Part shown: piece after piece, positions 18,330-26,823 of the stretch | Layout of the letters: each line of letters begins with the position of its first letter | Position numbering within the stretch: the stretch's first letter is position 1 | NCBI GenBank assembly: GCA_021807105.1 | Contig: JAKAPL010000010.1 | Span: 1-64,000, forward strand | Length of the DNA: 64,000 nt | DNA from: Myxococcales bacterium | GTDB taxonomy: Bacteria > Myxococcota > Myxococcia > Myxococcales > JAKAPL01 | Direction of reading: 5' to 3' | Made by a program: the position numbers and the translations under genes | The notes under the pieces: model-generated | The model's input: the letters and a program-made list of their open reading frames with translations, nothing else | Told to the model about the DNA's origin: nothing | The model's database searches: none

Positions 18330-18418
18330 CCCGGGGAGGCTTTCTCTGCCCGCGGCGCCTGCGCCCCCATCGCGCGACCCCTCTCTGCCGGCTGCGGCGA
18401 TGGAACCCGGGACTCGAA

Positions 18419-19363
18419 CTACATCAACCTCGGATTCCTCAACGTCCCGCCGAGCGGCAGGGTGTACGTCCCGTTGTGATCCGGCGGCTTGAGTGCGGAG
18501 AGGCCGAGGCCTAGATACGGAACCCGCTTGAGCAAGTCCGGGCCGAAGTGGACCTTGATCTGCCCGTGGAGCATGCTGAAGGCGAAGTTGCGGTTCAGCG
18601 TCAGCGAGACGCCGTCCCCGTGGAGGTCCACGTCGCCGCCCTCCATCGCGATCCGGCGCACGTCGACCTTGCCGCGGCCGGCGAGGATCTGGAGGTCGAC
18701 CTTGCCGAGCGCCACCTTGGGCAGGTCGTATTCGCCGAACCGCCCACCTTCGAGCGTCGCGTGGTCCAGGCCGGCGAGGACGTTCCCGTCGAGGGTCGCG
18801 AAGTCGCCGCCCTTGAACGCGAGATCGGCGCGCCCGGTCAGCGCGCCGGCGAGCTCCATCGCCCCGAGATCCATCCCCGCGAAGCGCCCGGCCACCGCGA
18901 ACAGGTCGTGCGATTTGTTCAGGTCGAGACGGCCGATCGATAGCGCCAGCCCCTGTTCCTTCTTCCCGAGCCGCACCTGGCCGGAGACCTCGCCCGACAC
19001 CAGCCGGGCGTGGAAGTCGACCGTCGGCCGGCGCCGGACGAGCGGCCACAGCTCGATTCGGACGGTCAGCTCCGGCACGATCAGGGTCGCGGGGGGCGCG
19101 TCCGGCGGGGCCGCTGGATCGCGGCTCACGATGACCAGGCGCTCGAAACGAAGGCCCGTGAACCAGGAGGGGCGCAGCTCCCCGATGGTCACCTGGAAGG
19201 TCGAGCGGTCCGGCCCCCGCAGCGACGACGAGAGCATGGTCTCCAGCCGATCCCGCACCGCGTTCCAAGGGAAGGTCAGGTAGGTAAACAGCAGCGTCGC
19301 CGCCGTGGAGACCACGGAGTAGAGCAGCGCGCGGCGGATCCGGGTGGGCAAGGGGTTCTTCAC
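18419..19363 (-). CDS. gspN: Type II secretion system protein N
   Basis: The 314-residue protein has one N-terminal membrane anchor (ALLYSVVSTAATLLFTYLTF) and a long periplasmic beta-rich part with AsmA-like repeats (GGDFATLDGNVLAGLDHATL, KVDVRRIAMEGGDVDLHGDG). This matches the deltaproteobacterial type GspN found at the 3' end of gsp operons. It overlaps gspM by four bases (ATGA). Its role in the secreton is accessory. It is the last gene of the operon; no terminator with a T-tract is visible after it. Confidence 0.85.
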   Translation of the reverse strand: MKNPLPTRIRRALLYSVVSTAATLLFTYLTFPWNAVRDRLETMLSSSLRGPDRSTFQVTIGELRPSWFTGLRFERLVIVSRDPAAPPDAPPATLIVPELTVRIELWPLVRRRPTVDFHARLVSGEVSGQVRLGKKEQGLALSIGRLDLNKSHDLFAVAGRFAGMDLGAMELAGALTGRADLAFKGGDFATLDGNVLAGLDHATLEGGRFGEYDLPKVALGKVDLQILAGRGKVDVRRIAMEGGDVDLHGDGVSLTLNRNFAFSMLHGQIKVHFGPDLLKRVPYLGLGLSALKPPDHNGTYTLPLGGTLRNPRLM

Positions 19364-19917
19364 GTCGTCGGGAGGGAGTAGGTGGCCACGGTGAGCGAAG
19401 CGTCCACCGAGTTCGGGTCGTCGAGGCGCGTGCGCAGCCGGATCTTCTTCACCTTCACGAGGTGCGGCCCGTGCTCGATCGCGTTCAGGAAGCCGGAGAG
19501 CTTGTCGAGGGTGAGCTTGTTCAGGTCGAAGTCGACGATCGACTCGTTGATCTTGTCCGGGCCGGCCGTAGTGCCCCGATCCTGCATGTCCCCGATCTCC
19601 ACGCCTTGCTTCTTGGAGACGTCGTCGATGAAGGTGAACAGCTTCACCGGCGCCCGCAGGCGTTCCTCGAGCTGGCGGCGGGTCGCGGCCCGCTCCCGGT
19701 AGGTGGCGGCGAGAGTCCCGATCTCGGAGAGCGCCTTGGTCTTGGTCTCGATCGACACCTCACGCCGCCGGACGGCGTGGGAGAAGCCGAGCACCGAGAG
19801 GGTGATCGTCCCCATGAGGAACGTGGCCGCGGCCAGGGCGACGAGCAACCGCTCGCGCGGGGAGAGCCGGCCCACGTACTGCTCGACCGAGGCCAGGAGG
19901 TTGCGGAATCGATTCAT
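19360..19917 (-). CDS. gspM: Type II secretion system protein M
   Basis: The 185-residue bitopic protein has a short cytoplasmic N terminus, a membrane helix (LLVALAAATFLMGTITLSVLGF), a periplasmic coiled-coil segment (LAATYRERAATRRQLEERLR) and a small alpha/beta domain ending in VKKIRLRTRLDDPN. It pairs with GspL in the inner-membrane platform. ATG 19917 gives a four-base overlap with gspL; the longer ORF in the track is an artefact of an open frame. Confidence 0.9.
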   Translation of the reverse strand: MNRFRNLLASVEQYVGRLSPRERLLVALAAATFLMGTITLSVLGFSHAVRRREVSIETKTKALSEIGTLAATYRERAATRRQLEERLRAPVKLFTFIDDVSKKQGVEIGDMQDRGTTAGPDKINESIVDFDLNKLTLDKLSGFLNAIEHGPHLVKVKKIRLRTRLDDPNSVDASLTVATYSLPTT

Positions 19918-21455
19918 TTTCCCCTCGAAGAGGCGCAGGCATTGCGCGCCTGGAGATTGAACTCGACCGTCTTCCCGTCGCGGGCCTTCTGGACGCGCCC
20001 GCGCTGGACCTCCTGGAAACAGCGCCAGCCCTTGAGCGCGGCGACGACCTTGTCGACGGTCTCGAAGCTGTCCGCCTCGCCACGCAGGTCGACCTGCCCC
20101 GTGCCGACGTCCAGCTCGGTGACCTTGGCCCCCTCGACGTCGAGCCGCTTCGCCGTCTCGGAGAGCAGGTCGAGCGCGGAGTAGCGGGGGATGGTGCCGC
20201 CCGCGGCCGCGCCGCCCGCGAGGCTCGATCGGGCCATGTTGATGTCCTTGACGCACCGGCCGATCGCCTGCTTCGTGGCCGCGCAGACGGCGTCGTCGAT
20301 CGCCATCTCGCGCCGGGACAGCTCGTGGATCTGGGTGTAGCCGCGCACACCGGCGAGCAGGACCAGGGAGGCGGCGAGCGCGCCGACCTGACCGAGCTTG
20401 CCCCGCAACTTCGCGAAGTCTCCCTGGAAGCTCTGGTCGCCGCGGCGCAGGTTGAAGCGCGCCCGCCCATGGGCCCCGAGGGCCAGGGAGACCGCGAGCG
20501 CCGCCGGCGAATCCGCGGGCGTCCCCTCCTCGCCGCCGACGCGCGGCAGCGGCAATGGCTCGACGCTGCCGCCCAGGTCGCGCTCGAGCAGCTCCGGAAG
20601 GCCGGCGAGCTTGCCCCCGCCGCCCGCGAGCCAGATCTTGGCGAGCGGTCGGGGCGAACCGGCCGAGACCATCTTCAGCGTCTGGCGCAGCTCGCGCAGG
20701 AGCGGCTGCAGGGCCCCGGCGAGCGGCAGGACGAGCGCAGGATCGCCGTCCGCGAGCAGCGAACCCCGGCCGCGCTTCTGCACCTCGGCGGCCGCGAAGT
20801 CGAGCTTCAGCTCCTGGGCTACGGCTCGGGTGAGCGAGGCCCCGCCGCCATCGAACGCGCGGGCGAAGAGCAGCCGGCCGCGCTCGCGGACCACGACGCA
20901 GGTGCGCTCCTTGCCGATGTCGAGGAGCAGCTCGTGCCCCTCGGGCGGCGGCTCCCCGGCGGGGAAGAGTCCCGCGAGCGAGAACGGCGCGAGCGTCACC
21001 GTGCGCGGATCCAGTCCCGCGTCGCGCAGCGCCGCCAGCACGTCGAGGAGCAGCGGCCGGCGCGCGAGGCCCACGAGGAGCCGCGCCTTGCCATCCTGCT
21101 CATCGAGAGGCTGGTGATCGTAGGCCACATCGGACAGTTCGAACGGGATGAGCCCCTCGACCTCGAAGGCCAGCGCCTGCTCGATCCTCTTGCGATCCAC
21201 CTGGGGCAGGGTGACGAGGTGGGCGGCCGCGCCCGAGCCGGGAAGGGCGGCGACGACGACGTCCGGGCGGGCCTGCGCCGCCGCGACCAGCGTCGCGAGC
21301 GCGGCCTTCTGCGCGGCGAGGAGCGGGACGCCGGGCCCGGCGCGGACCGGTTCGGCATCCACCCGCTCGATGGTGAAGCCACGGAAGCGGGACTGGAGCA
21401 CGCAGACCTTGACCGAGTCGGCCCCGAGATCGACGCCCCAGATCCGAACCGCCAT
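19914..21455 (-). CDS. gspL: Type II secretion system protein L
   Basis: The 513-residue protein has an N-terminal actin-like (PilM/FtsA-type) cytoplasmic domain starting AVRIWGVDLGADSVKVCVL, with GHELLLDIGKERTCVVVRERG as the phosphate-2 region and AKIWLAGGGGKLAGLPELL. A single membrane helix (VGALAASLVLLAGVRGYTQI) at about residue 375 leads to a periplasmic ferredoxin-like domain. GspL recruits the GspE ATPase to the membrane and binds GspM. It lies three bases after gspK. Confidence 0.92.
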   Translation of the reverse strand: MAVRIWGVDLGADSVKVCVLQSRFRGFTIERVDAEPVRAGPGVPLLAAQKAALATLVAAAQARPDVVVAALPGSGAAAHLVTLPQVDRKRIEQALAFEVEGLIPFELSDVAYDHQPLDEQDGKARLLVGLARRPLLLDVLAALRDAGLDPRTVTLAPFSLAGLFPAGEPPPEGHELLLDIGKERTCVVVRERGRLLFARAFDGGGASLTRAVAQELKLDFAAAEVQKRGRGSLLADGDPALVLPLAGALQPLLRELRQTLKMVSAGSPRPLAKIWLAGGGGKLAGLPELLERDLGGSVEPLPLPRVGGEEGTPADSPAALAVSLALGAHGRARFNLRRGDQSFQGDFAKLRGKLGQVGALAASLVLLAGVRGYTQIHELSRREMAIDDAVCAATKQAIGRCVKDINMARSSLAGGAAAGGTIPRYSALDLLSETAKRLDVEGAKVTELDVGTGQVDLRGEADSFETVDKVVAALKGWRCFQEVQRGRVQKARDGKTVEFNLQARNACASSRGK

Positions 21456-21458
21456 CGC

Positions 21459-22859
21459 CTACTCCTCCCTCCAGTAAAGAAGCTTGCCGAGCTGGTCGTC
21501 GTAGCGGATGACCGCGGTGATCCGACTCTCGACATCGCCCACCTGGGCCGTCGCCCGGATCTTGAAGGTCTGGCTGGTGTCGCCGAGGAAGGCGTTGGGG
21601 CTATTGGGCGTCGACAGGAAGGGGTTGATCGGTAGGCCGTTGGCGGCGAGCACGGCGAGGAAGCTCTGCACCGACAGGCCGAGGAACGAGAAGGAACGGA
21701 GCACCTGGATCTCGGCGAGCACCGTCTGGAGGAGCATCGGGCTGCCGAGGAGCTGCTGGACGATCGTCGGATCACGGGTCGTATCGAGCGAGACCACGAT
21801 GTTCACGAGCTGCTGGCTCGGGTCGTCGGTGTTCACGTTGAGCTGCGAGTTGGGCGCGGAGTACACGGTCAGGCGGTCGCCAAACGCAGCCATCCACCGG
21901 TCGGTCACGCCGTGGACCATGTGGAGCTCGTCGACCGTGTCGAACGGCGCGTTCTTCGCCCGATAGCGGGGATCGAGCTGCTGGTAGAACTCGTCCTCGT
22001 CCCCGAAGCCCGTGGCGAAGGGGTCGGAGAAGTTGGCGAGGGCGAGCGGGTTGAACGTCGAGGTCGCGTTGTCGGTGTCGATCCAGTCGTGGAGGTTGAT
22101 GAGCACGTCCTCGCGCCGGATCTGCAGGTGCCGGTCGTCGGTGTCCTCGTCCTGGAAGAGGAAGTCATACTTCTGGTCCTTCCAGTGCATCAGGGTCATC
22201 ATCTCCATGGAGGTCGCCGCGGCGAGGGCCGAGAGTTGGTTCAGCGCGTTCACGTTGATCTTCGATTCCTCGTCGCTGATCTCGGCGTGGAAGCTCCCTT
22301 CGAAGTCGCCGAACGCACGGTTGGGACCCACGAGCTTGAACTCGGTCCCGTGCGGCCCGCTCCGCCCGAGGGGCACCGGGGGCGGCGGGGGCTCCGCGTC
22401 CGCGTCCGGGAAGTCGGAGGCGAGCGCATCCTGGGCGGGGCCGATGAAGAGCTGGAGGCTGCCGCTGTCCACCGGGATGATGTCCCAGAGCCGGAGGTGC
22501 ATCGAGCCGCCCTGGGCGCCAGCGAGCGACGACGGGAGCTGCGGCATCCCTCCGGCCATGCCCGGGATCGCGCCGCCCATGCCGCCCCCGAGCAGCCCCC
22601 CGAGCATCGACGTGATGTTCGGGAGCTGGATGGAGTCGACCTGGCGCTGGAAGTGGAGGACCAGGCGCGCAAGGTTCACGGCGGAGCGGGCGAGGTAGTA
22701 GGCGCGGAGCCGGTCGCGCGCGTTGGCCGCGAGCCGCGCCTCGACGCGGGTGCGGTACGAGAACTCCACCGCGACCGCGGTGAGGATGGCGATGGCGGTG
22801 ATGACCATCAGGAGCGCGACGCCCCGCCGCGCGTGGGCCGGTCCGGCGACGCGGGTCAT
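21459..22859 (-). CDS. gspK: Type II secretion minor pseudopilin K
   Basis: The 466-residue protein starts MTRVAGPAHARRGVALLMVI, a prepilin leader and hydrophobic helix with the atypical residue pattern of GspK. The large globular domain includes a low-complexity GGLLGGGMGGAIPGMAGG insert near residue 90. GspK caps the pseudopilus tip with GspI and GspJ. It is longer than the usual 300-350 residues. ATG 22859 overlaps the gspJ stop (ATGA). Confidence 0.88.
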   Translation of the reverse strand: MTRVAGPAHARRGVALLMVITAIAILTAVAVEFSYRTRVEARLAANARDRLRAYYLARSAVNLARLVLHFQRQVDSIQLPNITSMLGGLLGGGMGGAIPGMAGGMPQLPSSLAGAQGGSMHLRLWDIIPVDSGSLQLFIGPAQDALASDFPDADAEPPPPPVPLGRSGPHGTEFKLVGPNRAFGDFEGSFHAEISDEESKINVNALNQLSALAAATSMEMMTLMHWKDQKYDFLFQDEDTDDRHLQIRREDVLINLHDWIDTDNATSTFNPLALANFSDPFATGFGDEDEFYQQLDPRYRAKNAPFDTVDELHMVHGVTDRWMAAFGDRLTVYSAPNSQLNVNTDDPSQQLVNIVVSLDTTRDPTIVQQLLGSPMLLQTVLAEIQVLRSFSFLGLSVQSFLAVLAANGLPINPFLSTPNSPNAFLGDTSQTFKIRATAQVGDVESRITAVIRYDDQLGKLLYWREE

Positions 22860-23530
22860 TGGGTCCGATCCAGGGGCTGAGGGAGGTAGAGCCAGGTCTG
22901 GGTCGGGTAAGCGGTCGGCGTATCGCCCGCCTCGCCGACGAGCAACGTGATCTCCACGCGGAACGGCAAGGTGTTCGCGCGATCCACGTCCTGGGTGTTC
23001 CAGTCCTCCACCCACTCCTTCTTCACCGGATCCCAGTAGCGCAACCGCAGCCCCTGGATGTTCTCGCAGAGGATCTCCTCGTCCCCTCCCCGATCGGGTT
23101 CATCGTCGATCACCGTCTTCTCCCGGCGGACGAGGTCGAGCTGGCCGGACTTCTCGGGATCGGGATCCTCGACCACCTTGTACTGGATGAGCGACTGGTC
23201 CGACTCGAAGGCGTTCTCGTAGAGCCGCTGGTGGGAGAGCGAGGTGAAGGTCAGGGTGTCCCGGTCGCCGGCGTTGTGGACGCCGGAGAAGAACGTGATC
23301 ATCTGACGGTAGCGGACCTTGTCGTAGTCGTTCGACAGGAAGGCCATCGAGATCTCGCGAGCCATCCGGTCGACGGCGCCCCGGATCTCGATGTCCCGGT
23401 CGGCCTGCGCCTCGACCGCCTCCTTGAGCGCGTAGCTCGGCCCGAACGTCGCCCAGACGAGGCCGCCCATCATCGCGATGATCGCGATGGCGATGAGCGC
23501 CTCCAGGAGCGTGAACCCGCGGGACCTCAG
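22856..23530 (-). CDS. gspJ: Type II secretion minor pseudopilin J, probable CTG start
   Basis: The mature helix SRGFTLLEALIAIAIIAMMG has the Glu5 and cleavage Gly of type IV pilin-like proteins and is followed by a typical GspJ globular domain (224 residues in all). No ATG, GTG or TTG lies close upstream in frame. CTG at 23528-23530 gives (M)RSRGFTLLE and overlaps the gspI stop as CTGA, matching the four-base overlaps at neighbouring junctions. AGGG lies a few bases upstream. The 411-aa ORF in the track extends through gspI in another frame and is not credible. Confidence 0.82.
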   Translation of the reverse strand: MRSRGFTLLEALIAIAIIAMMGGLVWATFGPSYALKEAVEAQADRDIEIRGAVDRMAREISMAFLSNDYDKVRYRQMITFFSGVHNAGDRDTLTFTSLSHQRLYENAFESDQSLIQYKVVEDPDPEKSGQLDLVRREKTVIDDEPDRGGDEEILCENIQGLRLRYWDPVKKEWVEDWNTQDVDRANTLPFRVEITLLVGEAGDTPTAYPTQTWLYLPQPLDRTQ

Positions 23531-24345
23531 GGGATCAACCCTCCGCCCATGACCGGCATCGCGCCGCCCAGGGTGCCCGGCTGCCCCGGGGTTCCGCTGC
23601 CCATGGGGTTCGTCGACTGGCCGTTGGGCGCCGCTCCGGCGGCGCTGGTCCCGGGCCCGGTGGCGTTGAGCACCACGAGGTGGGTCGTCACGGTCAAGCT
23701 GTCTTCCTTCTTGCCGTCCATCCAGCTCACGGTGAGGCGGACCTCCCGCACGCCCTGCTGGATCTGGTTCACGAGGATCTGCACCTGGGATTGGATCAAC
23801 CCGTTGGCCGCCGAACCGAGGAGACCGCCGAGCCCGGCTCCGGTCGGATTGGACGGCGCGGAGCTCGCGGAGGAGCCGGCCGGCGAGGAGAGGCTCTCGG
23901 GGAGCTGAAGGCCGGAGAGGAGCGAAGACTGCCCGAGCAGCGACGCGAGGGGATTGCCGGCGAGGGGGTTCCCCCCGCTCCCGGAGGCTCCGCCAGCGCC
24001 CGGCGCGCCGCCCCCCATCGCGCCAGTGATCAGCGCGGTGAGCTGATCCACGGACTTCGTGAGGTCGGGCTTCAGGATCTGGGCCTTCCACTTGATGTCG
24101 GGGTGCTGCTCCTCGTCGAAGGCGCCGTCGATCTCCTTGTCGAAGTCGGAGAAGCCCTCCTCGTTGAGCTGCTCTTCCAGATCGACCATCTTGCTCCGGG
24201 CGAGCAGCGTGGCGAGGGTGAGATGGGAGCTGGCCTCGTGCAGCCGGGCCGCGCTGGCGTTGATGTCCTCGATCGCCACCAGGCCGAGTGCGAGGACGGC
24301 GAGCGCGACGGTGACCTCGAGCAGGGTGAAGCCGGCGGGCCTCAT
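23527..24345 (-). CDS. gspI: Type II secretion minor pseudopilin I
   Basis: MRPAGFTLLEVTVALAVLAL is a short prepilin leader plus helix. At 272 residues it is about twice the usual GspI length. The excess is a Gly/Ser/Pro/Ala-rich insert (about residues 105-180, with GGAPGAGGASGSGGNPLAGN) and a Gly/Pro-rich tail. The insert splits the globular domain, whose later part includes EVRLTVSWMDGKKEDSLTVT. Start ATG 24345 overlaps the gspH stop (ATGA). Confidence 0.88.
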   Translation of the reverse strand: MRPAGFTLLEVTVALAVLALGLVAIEDINASAARLHEASSHLTLATLLARSKMVDLEEQLNEEGFSDFDKEIDGAFDEEQHPDIKWKAQILKPDLTKSVDQLTALITGAMGGGAPGAGGASGSGGNPLAGNPLASLLGQSSLLSGLQLPESLSSPAGSSASSAPSNPTGAGLGGLLGSAANGLIQSQVQILVNQIQQGVREVRLTVSWMDGKKEDSLTVTTHLVVLNATGPGTSAAGAAPNGQSTNPMGSGTPGQPGTLGGAMPVMGGGLIP

Positions 24346-24980
24346 TCCTTGGGCACCTCGTCCTCGCCCGGGTCGATCCGCACCTTGCCGGTCAGCGGGC
24401 TCACCGCCAGGGTGAGTGCATCGTCGCCGTGCGCGAGCGCGATGTAGGCGCGCTCGACGTTGCCCTGGGGGAAGAAATACACGTAGGCGTCGCCGGCGGT
24501 GTACTTCTGCGTCTGGTGCGGGGTCCAGATCCAGGCGAAGTTCACCTCCGGCGGGAGCTGGACGCGGTGCACGTCCTCGTCCTGGTAACGGGCGAACGGG
24601 GTCTTGGCCTCGATCTTGGCCTCGATCGGGTTGTCGCGCTGCAATTCCTCCATCCGCTCCTGCTCCCGCTGCACGGCGGTCGCGTCCACGAAACGCTTGC
24701 CGTCCCGGCTCTCCTCCTGGATGGACGAGATGCGGGCCGCGCCGGCCGCGCACTCGGGCCAATAGGTCCGCGCGTCGAGGTCGAACGCCATCCGGCACGT
24801 CTGGCCCGAGAGGGCCGAGTGATCGTAGAGCGCGCGCAGCGAGCCGGCCAGCTCGCCGGCCGACGAGCGCATCCGCGCCCCGGTCACCGACTCGAGCCCC
24901 GGGACGACGATCCCCAGGGCCAGGACGAGGAGCGCCAGCGTGATCACGATCTCGAGCAGCGTAAAGCCGGAGCGCGACAT
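24342..24980 (-). CDS. gspH: Type II secretion minor pseudopilin H
   Basis: The 212-residue protein begins MSRSGFTLLEIVITLALLVL with a class III prepilin leader and a Glu5 helix. It then shows the GspH/FimT-like pattern (ELAGSLRALYDHSALSGQTC). The C-terminal part includes PEVNFAWIW and ends with a charged tail. It joins the core pseudopilus to the GspI-J-K tip. It lies three bases after gspG. Confidence 0.88.
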   Translation of the reverse strand: MSRSGFTLLEIVITLALLVLALGIVVPGLESVTGARMRSSAGELAGSLRALYDHSALSGQTCRMAFDLDARTYWPECAAGAARISSIQEESRDGKRFVDATAVQREQERMEELQRDNPIEAKIEAKTPFARYQDEDVHRVQLPPEVNFAWIWTPHQTQKYTAGDAYVYFFPQGNVERAYIALAHGDDALTLAVSPLTGKVRIDPGEDEVPKE

Positions 24981-24983
24981 CCG

Positions 24984-25394
24984 TCAGTTGCTGATGTCCG
25001 CGTCTTCGCCGTCGCCGCCGGGCTTGCCATCGGCGCCGTAGGACATGATGTCGTAGGTGTCCGGGTGCTTGGTCCCGGGCGAGACGTAGACGTAGTCGTT
25101 GCCCCAGGGGTCCTTCTTCTGATCGCCTTCGAGGAAGCCCTCCTGGTAGAGGGCCCCGAGCCCCTCGGCGGTGGTGGGGAACCGGCTGTGCTTGAGCTTG
25201 AAGAGGCGCAGTCCGTCGGCGAACCCTTTGATGTCCAGGGTCGCGGTCTGGACCTTGGCCTCCTGGAAGCGTCCCATGACCGCGACGCCGACCACCCCGG
25301 CGATCATGCCCAGGATGGCCACCACCACCATGATCTCGATGAGGGTCATGCCGCGGGCGGCCCGCGCTCCCTCGTACCTTCGTCTCCTTGCCAC
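24984..25394 (-). CDS. gspG: Type II secretion major pseudopilin G
   Basis: The protein has about 136 residues. The leader ARRRRYEGARAARG is cleaved before MTLIEIMVVVAILGMIAGVV. The conserved pseudopilin region RFPTTAEGLGALY and the calcium-site-like WGNDYVYVSPG follow. GTG 25394 is preferred because AAAGGAGAAGCAC precedes it. GTG 25460 is an alternative that overlaps the upstream stop as GTGA and adds 22 residues. It polymerises into the pseudopilus after cleavage by a prepilin peptidase, which is not in this window. Confidence 0.92.
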   Translation of the reverse strand: MARRRRYEGARAARGMTLIEIMVVVAILGMIAGVVGVAVMGRFQEAKVQTATLDIKGFADGLRLFKLKHSRFPTTAEGLGALYQEGFLEGDQKKDPWGNDYVYVSPGTKHPDTYDIMSYGADGKPGGDGEDADISN

Positions 25395-25456
25395 GTGCTT
25401 CTCCTTTCGGGTCACGCCGGACCCTTCCGCATTCTCCTGCCGCTTCGAGCTCGCTG

Positions 25457-25591
25457 TCACGGGACCTCCAGCCAGAGCCCGAGCGCCACCAGGACCCCGG
25501 CGAGCGCCACCAGGGCGAACGCCCCCGCCGCGCGGAGCCGCCGCTCGAGCTTGCCCCCGAACCGGTCCTGTCCGCTCGCGTCCAGGGGCAT
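25457..25591 (-). CDS. Small single-span membrane protein between gspF and gspG
   Basis: A 44-residue ORF (MPLDASGQDRFGGKLERRLR, then AAGAFALVALAGVLVALGLW). It is below the ORF-track cutoff. Its ATG overlaps the gspF stop (ATGA) and its TGA overlaps a possible gspG GTG, the pattern used throughout this operon. It has a basic amphipathic N-terminal half and one membrane helix, suggesting N-in topology. I do not recognise a family. Confidence 0.55.
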   Translation of the reverse strand: MPLDASGQDRFGGKLERRLRAAGAFALVALAGVLVALGLWLEVP

Positions 25592-26820
25592 CAGTGGGCC
25601 GCCATGGTGTTCATCTGGAGGATGGGGAGGAGGATCGACATGACGATGAACGCGACCACGCCGCCCATCGCGACGATCATGACCGGTTCGAGCAGCGAGG
25701 TCAGCGCCGTCATCCGGGTCTCCACCTGCGCGTCGTAGGCATTGGCGACGTTCAGGAGCATCTCCTCGAGCTGGCCGGAGCGCTCGCCGATCGCCACCAT
25801 GTGGTAGACCATCGGCGGGAATTCGCCGGAGCGGCGCAGGGGGGCCGCGATGCTCTCGCCCTCCTTGATCGCCTCGCGCGACTCCTCGATCACCCCCGAG
25901 AGGACCGTGTTCGTCACGATCGCCTTGACGATGTCCATCGAGGTGAGGAGCGGGACGCCGCTCTTGAGCAGCGTCGACAGCGTCCGCGAGAAGCGGGCGA
26001 TGGCCAGCAGCCGGATGATCTTGCCGAAGATCGGCAGGTGCAGCGTGGTCCGGTCCCACCACGCCCTCCCCTTCTTGCCGCGGATGTAGGCCAAGAAGCC
26101 CCAGACGGAGAGCACCGCCAGGGTGAGGAGCGCGTACCAGTAGTCCCGCGCCGTGTCGGAGACGAAGATCAGGATTCGGGTGGGCAGCGGCAGGACCATC
26201 CTCATGTCCTGGAACATCGCGGTGACCTTGGGCACCACCACCGTCATCAGGATCCCCATGATGATCGTGCCGACGATCACCATGATGATCGGGTAGGCCA
26301 TGGTCCCGATCACCTTCGATCGCAGGCGGGCCTGGGCCTCGGTGAAGTCGGCGAGCCGGATCAGCACGACGTGGAGGGCGCCCGAGTGCTCGCCGGCCCG
26401 GATCATGTTCACGAACAGGGTGCTGAAGACCTTCGGGTGCTGCGCCATCGCGTCCGCGAGGGTGGACCCCTCGTTGACCCTGTCCTTGACCGCCGAGACG
26501 ACCCGCTTGAGTCGCTCGTGATCCACCTGTTCGATGAGCGCGGTCATCGCCTCGACGAGCGGGATGCCGGCGCCGACCAGCGTCGCGAGCTGCCGGGTCA
26601 TCACCGCGATGTCGTCGGCGCTGATGCGGCCGGTGATGAACCGCTTCACGTCGACCTCGCCCGTGGCGCGGGCGTTCTTCTCCTGCTCCGCGGTCACCTC
26701 GGAGAGGAAGATCCCCTCCTTGCGCAGGAGGGCGCGCAGCCCCTTCGCGCTGTCCGCCTCGCGGATCCCGGCGACCGACTTGCCGGCGTCGGTCACGCCC
26801 TTGTACTCGAAGACCGGCAT
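25591..26820 (-). CDS. gspF: Type II secretion inner-membrane platform protein F
   Basis: This 409-residue protein has two homologous cytoplasmic helical domains and three membrane spans. It begins MPVFEYKGVTDAGKSVAG and has the paired motifs QLATLVGAGIPLVEAM and TLSTLLKSGVPLLTSM, one per domain. LAMINMVAVGERSG-type segments appear as YHMVAIGERSGQLEEML. GspF links the GspE motor to pseudopilus assembly. It lies three bases after gspE. Length and motif set are normal. Confidence 0.95.
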   Translation of the reverse strand: MPVFEYKGVTDAGKSVAGIREADSAKGLRALLRKEGIFLSEVTAEQEKNARATGEVDVKRFITGRISADDIAVMTRQLATLVGAGIPLVEAMTALIEQVDHERLKRVVSAVKDRVNEGSTLADAMAQHPKVFSTLFVNMIRAGEHSGALHVVLIRLADFTEAQARLRSKVIGTMAYPIIMVIVGTIIMGILMTVVVPKVTAMFQDMRMVLPLPTRILIFVSDTARDYWYALLTLAVLSVWGFLAYIRGKKGRAWWDRTTLHLPIFGKIIRLLAIARFSRTLSTLLKSGVPLLTSMDIVKAIVTNTVLSGVIEESREAIKEGESIAAPLRRSGEFPPMVYHMVAIGERSGQLEEMLLNVANAYDAQVETRMTALTSLLEPVMIVAMGGVVAFIVMSILLPILQMNTMAAH

Positions 26821-26823
26821 GGC

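Noticed and set aside
18396-18424. tRNA-like T-arm sequence (minus strand GTTCGAGTCCCGGGTTCC)
   Set aside because: No acceptor, D or anticodon arms can be built around it; at most a remnant, possibly chance.
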